From contig JACRPE010000002.1 in assembly GCA_016214055.1 (NCBI GenBank), positions 1 through 64,000 on the forward strand: a DNA stretch of 64,000 bases, read 5' to 3'. The stretch comes from Candidatus Roizmanbacteria bacterium. GTDB taxonomy: Bacteria; Patescibacteriota; Microgenomatia; UBA1406; GWC2-37-13. The position numbers were made by a program, and so were the translations under genes. The notes under the pieces are model-generated. The model did no database searches. It was not told where the DNA came from and saw nothing but the letters and a program-made list of their open reading frames with translations. Below, one piece after another: positions 20,101-29,104 of this stretch. The first letter of the stretch is position 1, and every line of letters begins with the position of its first letter.

Positions 20101-20934
20101 ATGCTGAAGAATACACAGATAGTAGAATTTCAGCTCTTTGCAGAGCGCACGGTTAGGAGCGCTGGAGCGATTTTGAAGTCTTTCAAGGAAAACTACCATA
20201 TAAAAAAGACAAAAGATAGGTTGTTAGTAGACATTGCAACTGACGCAGATTATGCTTCAGAGAAATTTATCATTGACCAAATCAAACTTCATTATCCTGA
20301 ACACAGCATTTTAACTGAAGAAACTCCAGATCTTCTCCAAAAATCAGATTTTCAGTGGATTATTGACCCCCTGGATGGTACGAAGGAATTTATCCGCCAT
20401 ATGCCTTATTATTACGTCCTGCTTGCACTAGAATATAAAGGGAAATTGGTTTGTGGGGTTGGATATCAGCCTGAAGTCGATAGATTATTTTCGTCTGGAT
20501 ATCAAAAGATTCCTCAGGTAAATGGCAAAGATGTGACAATTTCTTCACAAGGAGACTTATCAAAATCGTTTGTTTACCTTTCACTTCCTAAAAACCAAAT
20601 GCCAGACGACGAGCTTGACCATTATGTTGAATTTTTTAAAATGTTAAAGAAAAAAGTGTATCGAATTCGAAGTTCGGCGTGGGACGTGGAGGGTCTTTAT
20701 AACGTTGCATTTGGAGCAGGTGAGGGTTTTGTAACTGCAACGTCGAAAAAACATATTGGTCCCAAATGGTGGGACATTGCCCCGGGCATGCTCATGGTTG
20801 AGGCCGCCGGCGGAAAGGTAACCGATTTTCATGGCAATCCGATTCGTAAACATGATATTTCCCATGGCATAATAGCCTCAAATGGCAAAATCCATGAGGC
20901 CTTGCTTAATCTCTGCCATTATCTTATAATATAG
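20101..20934 (+). CDS. Inositol monophosphatase-family phosphatase (CysQ/IMPase-like)
   Basis: This 277-residue, magnesium-dependent, lithium-sensitive-type phosphatase has the motifs ILTEETPD (metal-binding glutamate), WIIDPLDGTKEFIRHMPYY and WWDIAPGMLMVEAAGGKVTDF. The KEF form of the DPLDGT(K/T).(F/E)F motif is closer to 3'(2'),5'-bisphosphate nucleotidase (CysQ) than to inositol monophosphatase, but the substrate cannot be settled. It follows manB by 1 nt, hinting at sugar-phosphate metabolism. Confidence 0.85.
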   Translation: MLKNTQIVEFQLFAERTVRSAGAILKSFKENYHIKKTKDRLLVDIATDADYASEKFIIDQIKLHYPEHSILTEETPDLLQKSDFQWIIDPLDGTKEFIRHMPYYYVLLALEYKGKLVCGVGYQPEVDRLFSSGYQKIPQVNGKDVTISSQGDLSKSFVYLSLPKNQMPDDELDHYVEFFKMLKKKVYRIRSSAWDVEGLYNVAFGAGEGFVTATSKKHIGPKWWDIAPGMLMVEAAGGKVTDFHGNPIRKHDISHGIIASNGKIHEALLNLCHYLII

Positions 20935-20935
20935 C

Positions 20936-22558
20936 ATGTCAGAAACTGCTGAAGCCCCGATTGACCCTATTGTATTGTCTCATTTTACATCTGCACTCCT
21001 GGATAACCTGAAGGCGATTAAGCCCCGCGTGAAGCCGGACGATGTATCAAAAATACACGTATCACAAACTGTTTCACTTGTTGCCCTCATTTACGAAAAG
21101 ATCCGCAACGCCATAGAGTACCGCGAAGACCACCTCATCAGGCGTGCCGCGATTGAACGCATCATTAAACGACGTCTCATGTTGAACCCTGAGGGGAGGG
21201 GAGAGGCCGAAAACGTACTAAGGGAAGTCCTTTGGGCCCGTTACTTCTCAAGCGGAAGCTTGGGCGGTCAGGATCTTGTCAGAATCCAGGCTATCATTGA
21301 TAAATACTTATTTATAAAGAAAACCATTATTACCGGCCGAGATATTGAAACCCAGCAGTATTTGGCCGAGTTTGTCATCCAGATGCTTACCTGTGAAATT
21401 GAAGAGACACTTTCTCCTGAGGATGCGTCCCAATACTCCAGTTTTACGTTCTTTATCTATCAAGTGATGCGAAAAAAAATTAAAATTGAAGGGCTCTCCG
21501 ATGATCAACGGGATGCCTACTTCCTCGCAGCTCTGGAGCGCACCTACCGCAAAAGCGATATGCCTTATCAACGCTATCATCTTTTCATCACGTTCTATAA
21601 ACCGGTCGGGGATTACTCGATGAGCGAATTAAAGGATTTGTCAAATAAGCTACCTAAAATATTTCTCAAGATAGATGAAACTCTCAATAACTCTTTTGTT
21701 GACAGTCTCATGCGCTATACCAGGAAACAGCTCCCTTCATTTCTTATACTTTTCAGCATCATAAATGACAAGTTTAAAGAGATCATGCCAATACTGGGGG
21801 ACAAAATAAAATTATGGAGTGAGGTTGAGCAAACGTGCCGTGAAAAATATCAGCAGTTAAGCTCCCGGGTACGGACTTTGGCAGTACGGAGCTTTATCTA
21901 TATATTCCTTACCAAAATGATTTTTGCCCTCATTCTGGAAGTCCCTGTCTCCAAATATATTTATGGGGAAGTGAATTTGAGGTCAGTCATCATTAATTCG
22001 GTATTCCCCCCCATCCTCATGCTTCTGATCGTATCCTTTTTTAAAGTACCGGGTGAGGATAACACAAAGAATATTTTTAATAAAATAGTAAATATAATCG
22101 ACCGTGATACTACGTTTGAAACGAGTGTTTCCTATATTCCAAAAAAATCGCGTGTCAAAAAGCCTATGCTTATCTTTGGGTTTACCATATTTTATACACT
22201 CACTTTCATGGTAACGCTATCTCTGATCTATGAAGGGCTTTCCTATATTGACTTCAATCTTATCAGTATGAGTGTCTTTGTATTTTTTGTGAGTATTGTC
22301 AGCTTCTTTTCCTACCGAATCCGGCAAATTGTCAATCTTTACCGGCTTGAGGAAAAGGAAGGCGTACTTACTCCTATTATCGACTTTTTTTTCATGCCAA
22401 TCCTTTCCTTGGGGAAGTTTTTCAGTGGAGGTCTTGCGAAACTCAATTTTCTCATTTTCGTCTTTGACTTTCTCATCGAGGCACCATTTAAGCTCATTTT
22501 TGAGGTAGTCGAAGAATGGATCTCTTTCGTAAGGAAACGAAAAGATGAGATTATTTAA
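20936..22558 (+). CDS. Membrane protein of unknown function
   Basis: I do not recognise this 540-residue protein. The first 300 residues are soluble, charged and helical, with LIRRAAIERIIKRRLMLNPEGRG early on. At least four hydrophobic segments follow, near residues 320-342, 353-375, 408-430 and 442-462, then a short hydrophobic tail. It has a promoter of its own, TTGCTT-17-TATAAT, with the -10 box 5 nt before the ATG (leaderless). It converges on the secreted protein gene, overlapping it by 8 nt. A cytoplasmic sensor or scaffold joined to a membrane domain is possible, but no motif supports a specific role. Confidence 0.75.
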   Translation: MSETAEAPIDPIVLSHFTSALLDNLKAIKPRVKPDDVSKIHVSQTVSLVALIYEKIRNAIEYREDHLIRRAAIERIIKRRLMLNPEGRGEAENVLREVLWARYFSSGSLGGQDLVRIQAIIDKYLFIKKTIITGRDIETQQYLAEFVIQMLTCEIEETLSPEDASQYSSFTFFIYQVMRKKIKIEGLSDDQRDAYFLAALERTYRKSDMPYQRYHLFITFYKPVGDYSMSELKDLSNKLPKIFLKIDETLNNSFVDSLMRYTRKQLPSFLILFSIINDKFKEIMPILGDKIKLWSEVEQTCREKYQQLSSRVRTLAVRSFIYIFLTKMIFALILEVPVSKYIYGEVNLRSVIINSVFPPILMLLIVSFFKVPGEDNTKNIFNKIVNIIDRDTTFETSVSYIPKKSRVKKPMLIFGFTIFYTLTFMVTLSLIYEGLSYIDFNLISMSVFVFFVSIVSFFSYRIRQIVNLYRLEEKEGVLTPIIDFFFMPILSLGKFFSGGLAKLNFLIFVFDFLIEAPFKLIFEVVEEWISFVRKRKDEII

Positions 22559-24242
22559 ACTTCAGTATTAACTTGACCCACCATGGGGTCTCGTCCTTCA
22601 CCGATTTCTCAACGATAAAATATTTTGGAGTTGAAGAGGTCCATTTTTTCCCCTCACATCCTTTTCTATTTATAATCCACCAATATAATCCTGTCTCAAG
22701 TTTTAACTCATCCGTTCTAATTGAAGAGGTTATTAATGGAATATCGACTTGCTTGAAGGGTGATTCTATCTGGCGAGGAGGAGTATTCTTCCAGAGGTAA
22801 AAAGCTTGAGATTCCCCCGCATCATTTTCAAGATTATTCCATTCAATTGTTGCTGGATTAAAAGTTCTGTTTGGGGTCTTTGAGATTATTTCAGAAACAA
22901 AACAGTGCTCTTTTTCATATTCCTCGCTTAGTATCGTCTTTACCTGTGGTATGGCAGGGGTACCATCGATATCCCGTTCATTATAGATATCAATAAGCTT
23001 TGCCGGCTCAACGGGGTTATTTAGCGTGTTATTCAATGCTTTTTGCCAATTGGAAGCCTCTTTGATGAGGGGGGAAAACTCAGGTGCAGCCCACGAAATA
23101 TAGCCATTATTTACGATAGTATTTTTGAGAAGTTTAAAGTCCATAGGAGCTTCGGCTCTGCCATACAGACTCATCCCTGGACGAGAGAACAAAGTAATTG
23201 AAGCGCCAATTGCATCTGTATATTTTGTTTCACCTTCATTTGCCTCACTCCAGACATGACTATAGATTCGTTGTTTGGGAAGTCCTTGTGAGGCGGCTAT
23301 TCGTGCCATATCAATAAAATATTTGTTCAGTATTTTTTTTCTCATCTCATGCAATTCGTCCTTACTCCACTCTTTTTTCCCTCCAAACATATCTAAAATT
23401 GCACGATATCCAAACGGCTTAAAGTTTGCGTCTCCCTGCTCAATTGCCCCGTTTAAAGTAACCTCAGTGCCCATTGATATTCCCGCAAATAGATAGCCCT
23501 TCTTCTTTTTGTTCCACTCTTCAGCTTGTTTAGCTATCACTTGAATAATGGCTGAAAAACGTTCTTTATTAACTCTGCTGAAGTCCTTTCCGATAATATT
23601 GGGTGACGGAGCAACGAGAACATCTCCTCCTCCCCAGTTCCTCGTGCTGAAACCCATAGGGCTTTCCCAATCCTTCCAATCAACGTTATACTTATTATCC
23701 GGATTGTATCCCTCAATAAAGCGTTTACGATATGAGGGATCTCTCAGCTTCTTGAATCCGCATGAAGAATAATTTTCATTCTTACAACCGGGAGTTTGGT
23801 TACCATCTTTATCCCAGTAATTCCATAGCTCAGGCTGTTCATCCCACCACTGTACCCCATTCAATGGCATAAATACAGGCAAATCTTCCTCTTCCGCAAT
23901 TTCCATAATGCGTCGGGCCTGTATTACATACTTAGACTGAGAGGATGGAGTATCTTTTGGAAAATTCATGTATTCAAGAAGAGCACTCCAGGCAAGTCGG
24001 CGGGTATCATTTCCCACTGTCAGATTGTTCTTCCACCTTCGCAACTCAGTTTTAATTTGAGGTTTTATTTTTCCTTGCCATTCCTTTTCAGGAGCCGCCC
24101 AATCGTGAAAGTAAAAATTGGCAAAATTAATAACCAGATACTGAGGGTCACTATCGATTTCAAAGGCGTAGGCTGATTCGACCTTAAGCACTCCTAATAT
24201 AACTATTATAAGAGTTATAATAGTTATAATTTTCTTAGTCAT
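22551..24242 (-). CDS. Secreted protein, possibly a TIM-barrel glycosidase-like protein
   Basis: A 563-residue protein with a clear signal peptide (about residues 1-26, hydrophobic run ending ESAYA). The body is rich in tryptophan and tyrosine. GISMGTEVTLNG, preceded by alternating hydrophobic strands and helices, and SWAAPEFSPLI resemble the glutamate-bearing strand ends of clan-A (beta/alpha)8 glycosidases. The last 120 residues look like a fibronectin-type beta domain (ATIEWNNLENDAGESQAFYLW). No family could be named with confidence. Cysteines are few and paired. Its TAAAAT -10 box is 5 nt before the ATG and overlaps the promoter of divergent dus. Confidence 0.6.
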   Translation of the reverse strand: MTKKIITIITLIIVILGVLKVESAYAFEIDSDPQYLVINFANFYFHDWAAPEKEWQGKIKPQIKTELRRWKNNLTVGNDTRRLAWSALLEYMNFPKDTPSSQSKYVIQARRIMEIAEEEDLPVFMPLNGVQWWDEQPELWNYWDKDGNQTPGCKNENYSSCGFKKLRDPSYRKRFIEGYNPDNKYNVDWKDWESPMGFSTRNWGGGDVLVAPSPNIIGKDFSRVNKERFSAIIQVIAKQAEEWNKKKKGYLFAGISMGTEVTLNGAIEQGDANFKPFGYRAILDMFGGKKEWSKDELHEMRKKILNKYFIDMARIAASQGLPKQRIYSHVWSEANEGETKYTDAIGASITLFSRPGMSLYGRAEAPMDFKLLKNTIVNNGYISWAAPEFSPLIKEASNWQKALNNTLNNPVEPAKLIDIYNERDIDGTPAIPQVKTILSEEYEKEHCFVSEIISKTPNRTFNPATIEWNNLENDAGESQAFYLWKNTPPRQIESPFKQVDIPLITSSIRTDELKLETGLYWWIINRKGCEGKKWTSSTPKYFIVEKSVKDETPWWVKLILKFK

Positions 24243-24259
24243 ACTCTATTTTACATAAT
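24243..24259. promoter_or_regulatory. Overlapping divergent leaderless promoters (secreted protein gene / dus)
   Basis: Only 17 nt separate the two start codons. Minus strand: TAAAAT (24248-24253). Plus strand: TATTTT (24247-24252). The two -10 boxes occupy the same base pairs, so simultaneous open complexes seem impossible. Confidence 0.5.
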
Positions 24260-25288
24260 ATGATCAATTGGACAACAATAAAAAAATCCATCATTGGGCT
24301 TGCCCCAATGGATGGTATAACTGACGCCGCGTACCGGGAATTGATTGACAAATACAGTAAACCTGACGTTCTTTTCACCGAATTTGTTGCAGTTGAGGGT
24401 ATTACTCATGGCGTAACCAGTCTTTTTAAATGTTTTTTAAGGCATAAAACAGAAACGCCTATCATAGCGCAACTCTTTGGATCGGATCTGAAAGCTTTCT
24501 ATAAAGCTACATTTATTGCGGCCGAGTTAGGATTTGATGGGATAGATATAAATATGGGATGCCCTGATAATAATATTATGAAGAAGGGCGGGGGAGGGGC
24601 TCTCATCGGAAAACCGGATCATGCAAAAAACATCATTAAAACGGTTAAAGAGGCAGTAAATGATTGGTATGAAGGGAAAAGTATGGAAGATGCCCAAGTC
24701 GCACCAAAAATAATTGAATGGATCAAATCAATCGCGTCTCCCTCTTTTTCAAAAAGAAATAAACTTCCCGTGACGGTAAAAACCCGGACTGGACTGGATT
24801 ATTCAGTGACTGAATTTTGGATATCACAACTTCTTGAAGCAAGTCCCGAAGCAATTACATTACACGGAAGAACTTTGCTGCAGATGTACAAAGGTTTGGC
24901 TGATTGGGTAGAAATTGAGAAAGCTTCAAAATTAGTAAGGCAAACAAGCACGATATTTTTGGGAAATGGAGATGTAAAGACGATGGCACAAGCAAAAAAG
25001 AGAATTGAGGAATATGACTTGGACGGAATACTTGTAGGACGTGGAACCCTTGGTAATCCCTGGTTTTTTTCAGACAAAGTTCCAACCTTGAAAGAACGGT
25101 TTGCTGCAATGGTAGAACACAGTGATTTATATTTGAAATACCGTCCTGAGCTCAAGTTATACCCCATGCGCAAGCATCTGGCATGGTACTGCACTGGATT
25201 TGAAGGGAGCCGGGCAGTACGCGACCGGTTGATGAAAGTAGTGACTATAGAGGATCTCAAATCAATACTTTCGAGCCTCCAGACTTGA
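24260..25288 (+). CDS. dus: tRNA-dihydrouridine synthase
   Basis: This FMN-dependent enzyme reduces uridines in tRNA D-loops; 342 residues. The FMN-binding start GLAPMDGITDAAYR, QLFGSD, the catalytic cysteine in INMGCPDNNI, the substrate/FMN strand TVKTRTG and GRGTLGNPWFF follow the Dus order. The paralogue (A, B or C type) cannot be fixed. An insertion at about residues 135-155 (NDWYEGKSMEDAQVAPKIIE) is longer than usual. The gene has a probable leaderless start, and its 3' end carries the -35 box of the next small gene. Confidence 0.92.
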   Translation: MINWTTIKKSIIGLAPMDGITDAAYRELIDKYSKPDVLFTEFVAVEGITHGVTSLFKCFLRHKTETPIIAQLFGSDLKAFYKATFIAAELGFDGIDINMGCPDNNIMKKGGGGALIGKPDHAKNIIKTVKEAVNDWYEGKSMEDAQVAPKIIEWIKSIASPSFSKRNKLPVTVKTRTGLDYSVTEFWISQLLEASPEAITLHGRTLLQMYKGLADWVEIEKASKLVRQTSTIFLGNGDVKTMAQAKKRIEEYDLDGILVGRGTLGNPWFFSDKVPTLKERFAAMVEHSDLYLKYRPELKLYPMRKHLAWYCTGFEGSRAVRDRLMKVVTIEDLKSILSSLQT

Positions 25289-25313
25289 CAAATACTCCAA
25301 TCAAGTGTATACT
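25285..25313 (+). promoter_or_regulatory. Consensus sigma-70 promoter for the 51-residue membrane protein
   Basis: TTGACA at 25285-25290, 17-nt spacer, TATACT at 25308-25313. It begins in the stop codon region of dus. The start is expected near 25320, 4 nt before ATG 25324. It is one of the best promoter matches in the window. Confidence 0.75.
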
Positions 25314-25323
25314 ATAAGCTATT

Positions 25324-25479
25324 ATGGCATACGGAACCAGGACAGTACAACTCAAATCAGTTCGTCGTAATTATATTAAAGAAGTCACTCAAATCGATAC
25401 ATTTGTGAGCAGGTTCTTCCTATTTCTTACCCTCTTCACCATTGCCCTTCTTTGCTTGAGGCTTATTGTTAGAATCTAA
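25324..25479 (+). CDS. 51-residue single-pass membrane protein of unknown function
   Basis: The small frame starts MAYGTRTVQLKSVRRNYIKE and continues into one hydrophobic helix (about residues 31-49, FFLFLTLFTIALLCLRLIV), ending with arginine and isoleucine. The positively charged N-terminal half followed by the helix predicts an N-in topology. Support comes from the consensus promoter placed exactly in front and the lack of any other gene for it to serve; the next gene is on the opposite strand and overlaps the stop by 4 nt. I do not recognise a family. The transcript would have almost no leader. Confidence 0.6.
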   Translation: MAYGTRTVQLKSVRRNYIKEVTQIDTFVSRFFLFLTLFTIALLCLRLIVRI

Positions 25480-26438
25480 GTACTACTTAATTCTTTTAAC
25501 AAATCCTTTAACTTTTCAAGTGCATCTGCATCGTACACAGACACACAAAAAATCTTTGGATTTATCTTCTTAAATGTTTTTAATTTGAGAAGTCTGTCTT
25601 TAGGCAATATTAAGTCTGACTTAGTTAAAAGAAGTAATTCAGGCTTCTTTAATAACTCAGGGTTATATGCTCCTAACTCCTCGCGTACTGTCTTGTATTC
25701 ATTTTCCATCACAGCCATATCACGGTCACAGGCAACACAGTGTATTAAAAGCTTCACTTTTTCGACATGTTTCAGAAAGCGTATTCCCAATCCGCGGCCT
25801 TTTGATGCGCCTTCTATGAGGCCGGGAATATCCGCCAATACAATGTCTCCCATCGCTCCTAAATTGGGTTCGATCGTAGTAAAGGGGTAAGGGGCTACGC
25901 GTGCTGTTGCGGCAGTCAATTCATTCAGCAGACTGCTTTTACCCGCATTAGGCAGACCGATAAATCCGATATCTGCTATCAAGCGCATAACCGCTTTAAA
26001 TGTCCGAACTTCACCCGGTTGACCTTTGTCAGCCTGACGGGGACTGCGATTGGTGGGGGATTTATAAAAATCATTACCATGACCACCCTTTCCACCCTGG
26101 CATACCATAATCATCTCCCCGTTTGCAGGAATAATGACGATTTTTCCCGTCGATTGTTCGCGCAACTCAGTCCCGATTGGAAAGTCCAATATGAGGTCCA
26201 TGCCATGCGCACCGGTCTTAGTTGCACCACCGCCATTTTCACCTTTTGAAGCTTCATACTTTGTTTTTTCGGTATATTTATGCAGTGTGGTGAGATTTAT
26301 ATTCACCCGTACGAAGACGTTTCCACCTTGACCTCCATCTCCACCGGATGGACCACTTTTTAAACCGGGAAAGAATGATACGTTACCAGCCCCTCCACGT
26401 CCGCCGCTGAGAATGATATAAGCTTCGTCAATTAACAT
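25476..26438 (-). CDS. obg: GTPase Obg (ribosome assembly)
   Basis: A 320-residue GTPase acting in 50S subunit maturation and stress control. The glycine-rich Obg fold occupies residues 1-155 (GGRGGAGNVSFFPG, GGDGGQGGNVFV). The G domain has G1 GLPNAGKSSLLN, G3 DIPGLIEGASKGRGLG and G4 TKSD. The C-terminal OCT domain found in many Obg proteins is absent, giving the shorter form. A TATAAT box lies 6 nt upstream of the ATG. It follows the cupin gene on the same strand and converges with the small membrane protein gene. Confidence 0.95.
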   Translation of the reverse strand: MLIDEAYIILSGGRGGAGNVSFFPGLKSGPSGGDGGQGGNVFVRVNINLTTLHKYTEKTKYEASKGENGGGATKTGAHGMDLILDFPIGTELREQSTGKIVIIPANGEMIMVCQGGKGGHGNDFYKSPTNRSPRQADKGQPGEVRTFKAVMRLIADIGFIGLPNAGKSSLLNELTAATARVAPYPFTTIEPNLGAMGDIVLADIPGLIEGASKGRGLGIRFLKHVEKVKLLIHCVACDRDMAVMENEYKTVREELGAYNPELLKKPELLLLTKSDLILPKDRLLKLKTFKKINPKIFCVSVYDADALEKLKDLLKELSST

Positions 26439-26445
26439 GGCCCCA

Positions 26446-26829
26446 TTATACTCTTTTTTCCTCTACTCGTATATGGTCATCTGAGTTCCAGCCAGGTTTT
26501 GATGTGCACTTTACCCATGTTTCATCCCCTTTTGCACTATGTATTTCCTGTGGTTGCATAGTGAACGACTCACCTGGTTTCAAATGATATGTTTTTCCTT
26601 CAACTATTAAGTCCAATTCTCCTTTTATAACTTCATATGTTTCAGTACTTTTTTTATGATAATGGGGAGTTGTTTCATCTATTACACCGATAGCAACACT
26701 ATATGATGGATGTAATTGAGATGGCTCTATCTCACATAAGATCTCGGTAAGATTATTTCTATTATTTAAAACAACCGACTTACCAGGGTATGTTTTTTTC
26801 AGTTCGGCGATGACTTCATTAATTCTCAT
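26446..26829 (-). CDS. Small cupin-domain protein
   Basis: This 127-residue single-domain beta-barrel protein has cupin motif 1 around TTPHYHKKSTETYEVIKGELDL (two histidines and a glutamate as likely metal ligands) and motif 2 around LKPGESFTMQPQEIHSA (histidine). Such proteins include isomerases, dioxygenases and sensors; sugar-related functions are common, but nothing decides the substrate. The start is preceded by TGGTACAAT ending 5 nt before the ATG, a leaderless arrangement. Obg lies 7 nt downstream with its own -10 box. Confidence 0.82.
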   Translation of the reverse strand: MRINEVIAELKKTYPGKSVVLNNRNNLTEILCEIEPSQLHPSYSVAIGVIDETTPHYHKKSTETYEVIKGELDLIVEGKTYHLKPGESFTMQPQEIHSAKGDETWVKCTSKPGWNSDDHIRVEEKRV

Positions 26830-26888
26830 ACTCTATTGTACCAAATATATTTAATTACTTAAAAAATCATCATTTGTTATAGTTAAAT
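26830..26888. promoter_or_regulatory. Divergent leaderless promoters (cupin gene / pilin-like gene)
   Basis: Minus strand: extended -10 TGGTACAAT, box at 26835-26840, 5 nt from the ATG. Plus strand: TGTTATAGT, box at 26878-26883, with a weak -35 TTACTT 17 nt earlier; 5 nt from ATG 26889. Confidence 0.65.
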
Positions 26889-27647
26889 ATGTCCAGTAAA
26901 GGTCAAAAGAACACATCGTTTACTTTTGTTGAGATACTTGTTATCATCTCAATTCTTGGTGCCGTTGCCATGGGAAGTAGTATTGGTCTTGCCAAACAGC
27001 TTTCAAAAGCGAGAGATGCAGAACGAAAGCTTTTACTGAAGCCCCTCTATAACGCTCTTGAGAATTACTATGATTCGACACTTTGTTATCCAGCATTTCT
27101 TCCTTCCTGTGGGCAAAAATTACTCTTGAGAAATATAACACTTCTTGATTCAGTCCCTTGTGACCCACTGACGCATCTTCCCTATACCTACATAACTGAT
27201 AATGTGGTATGTAATACTCAATTTAAATTGTATGCAAAACTTGAGAATAAGGAGGACAGGGATATTGCATATTTAGGTTGTACTTATGGGTGTGGTCCTG
27301 ATTGCTTATATAATTACGGATTTGCAAGCTCTAACACCTGGCTTGAAACTTGTCCCGGCCCAATAACTCCTACTAAAGTTCCTACTCCAACTCCAAGTTC
27401 TCCTACTCCAACAGTAACATTACCAATTACTTCAACGACACCCACAATAACATTAACCCCCACACCATCATTGCAACCCGCACAGTACGTATGTGCGCCT
27501 GGGTTAGGTAATGACGGTCACTGTACCTTATTTGTCTATCCTGAATTAAGCGAGTGCCCTATCATTTGGTTAGATGATCCAACATGCGACAATTCATGCA
27601 ATATTAAAGCCAATCATTGCAAAACTTCAAAAGGAAAAAAGAATTAG
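26889..27647 (+). CDS. Type IV pilin-like protein with Pro/Thr-rich linker and Cys-rich C-terminus
   Basis: The N-terminus (SFTFVEILVIISILGAVAMG) is a class III prepilin signal followed by the hydrophobic assembly helix, with the glutamate at position 5 of the mature form (FTFVE), although the residue before the phenylalanine is T/S rather than the usual G. A globular region with several cysteines follows, then a threonine/proline repeat linker (about residues 160-200, PTPTPSSPTPT), then a small cysteine-rich domain. 252 residues. It is probably surface exposed. No pilus assembly genes are near, so it depends on machinery elsewhere. Confidence 0.75.
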   Translation: MSSKGQKNTSFTFVEILVIISILGAVAMGSSIGLAKQLSKARDAERKLLLKPLYNALENYYDSTLCYPAFLPSCGQKLLLRNITLLDSVPCDPLTHLPYTYITDNVVCNTQFKLYAKLENKEDRDIAYLGCTYGCGPDCLYNYGFASSNTWLETCPGPITPTKVPTPTPSSPTPTVTLPITSTTPTITLTPTPSLQPAQYVCAPGLGNDGHCTLFVYPELSECPIIWLDDPTCDNSCNIKANHCKTSKGKKN

Positions 27648-27665
27648 TTTAATTCTGTCCATTTA

Positions 27666-29054
27666 TTATTTTGTAAAAATTAAATGTTTATGTAAATATT
27701 TGCGCGTAAACCTGTCCATATATCCCATAAAAAAAGTGTAAGTTTTAAATGGCATATCGTTCAGCTTGAAATTAATCTCATCGAGTAATTGCTGTGTTGT
27801 ATCTATTGTATCACCCCCTATGCCTCCCCGGTAAATATAATAGGGTTTCGGTCCGAGCCAAAAACTGTCATTAATGAGTTTTGCGTTTTTTGCCTGCTCG
27901 TATAAAGCTGTGCCGGGAAATACCCAGACTGATCCCACCGTCCCGACTTCATCAGGTTTCATCTTTTTGATCAGTTTTTTTGACATAATTTTATCCTGCT
28001 CTGTTTCACGCGGGAGGCCGTACATCATAAGCGCATTCGCTTTTATTCCTGCAAGTTTGGTGATCTTAATTGCTTTTTCTATCATCTCAACATCAGTTCT
28101 TTTGTTAATTTTGACGAGCATACCGGGAGATCCTGACTCTATTCCATAACTTAGTTCATAAAAGCCTGCTTTTTTCATCATTTTCAACAGTCTGATATCA
28201 ACTTTATCTACGCGTGTAGTTCCATAAATAGCTATTTTAAGTTTCCTCTTAATTATTTCTTTGCAAAAAAGAATTATATCATCACGACTGCCGGTAAGAG
28301 TATCATCCTGAAAAACAAAGTGCTTTGCTCCAAATCTATTCATGAGAGACTCAACCTCATCTGCCACTAATTTACCATTACGCCACCGGTACCCCTTCCA
28401 AATCATCCAACTTGAACAAAATGTACATGAAGCCATACAGCCTCTCGAGAAAATAAGAGGAAAACGTACTTCCCGAGCGAGGTCTACGCCATTCACTATT
28501 CCCTCACCACGTGCAGGATAAATTTTAGGATTCACCAGTTCCCATGCGGGCGGAGGAAGACTGTTTAAATCCTGTAACATGGGACGATTGGGATTTTCAA
28601 TAACTTTGTTGTGTTTACGCCACGCAAGCCCCTGTATTTTAGATAGTGGTAAACCAATCACGAGTTCAAAAAGAGTTATTTCACCCTCACCGCGAACCAC
28701 ATAGTCAACCTCCGGGTAATACTCAAGCATTTGCTTCCACATGAGGGTAGGGTGAACATTCCCAAACACCGTGGCTACACCAGGAATGAGGCGCTTAGAG
28801 ACTTTTGCTACCCAAAGACCTTGATGACGTCCTGGGGTGAGTGCGCCAATACCAACTAAGTCAGGCTTAAATTCTTTCAAAGCTTGTATCACTTTCCACT
28901 CTCCTTCAATTGCCCCGTCGACCATACGGACATCAACTCCTTTACAGTTCTTTTTTAGATATGCGCCTAGATAAAGTAGTCCCAAAGGGCTTGGTTTATA
29001 CCCTCCCTGAGCAACCTTTGGGGGATTAACAAGTAGTACTCTCCTAAATCTCAT
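27666..29054 (-). CDS. B12-binding-domain radical SAM protein
   Basis: A 462-residue protein with an N-terminal cobalamin-binding-like Rossmann domain (about residues 1-150, LLVNPPKVAQGGYKPSPLG) and a radical SAM TIM barrel beginning at RGCMASCTFCSS, where the CxxxCxxC cysteines bind the 4Fe-4S cluster. Methyltransferases, cyclases and lipid or sugar modifiers share this architecture, and the substrate cannot be deduced. The canonical DxHxxG cobalamin motif is not evident, so B12 binding is uncertain. An extended -10 TGTTATAAT lies 6 nt before the ATG, and pgi is divergent. Confidence 0.82.
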   Translation of the reverse strand: MRFRRVLLVNPPKVAQGGYKPSPLGLLYLGAYLKKNCKGVDVRMVDGAIEGEWKVIQALKEFKPDLVGIGALTPGRHQGLWVAKVSKRLIPGVATVFGNVHPTLMWKQMLEYYPEVDYVVRGEGEITLFELVIGLPLSKIQGLAWRKHNKVIENPNRPMLQDLNSLPPPAWELVNPKIYPARGEGIVNGVDLAREVRFPLIFSRGCMASCTFCSSWMIWKGYRWRNGKLVADEVESLMNRFGAKHFVFQDDTLTGSRDDIILFCKEIIKRKLKIAIYGTTRVDKVDIRLLKMMKKAGFYELSYGIESGSPGMLVKINKRTDVEMIEKAIKITKLAGIKANALMMYGLPRETEQDKIMSKKLIKKMKPDEVGTVGSVWVFPGTALYEQAKNAKLINDSFWLGPKPYYIYRGGIGGDTIDTTQQLLDEINFKLNDMPFKTYTFFMGYMDRFTRKYLHKHLIFTK

Positions 29055-29104
29055 CTAAATATTATAACATGGGAAATCAATATGGAATTTGCTATACTTT
29101 TACT
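29055..29104. promoter_or_regulatory. Divergent leaderless promoters (radical SAM gene / pgi)
   Basis: Minus strand: TGTTATAAT with the box at 29061-29066, 6 nt from the ATG. Plus strand: TGCTATACT (29090-29098), 6 nt from ATG 29105. The plus-strand start excludes an upstream in-frame ATG at 29069. Confidence 0.65.
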
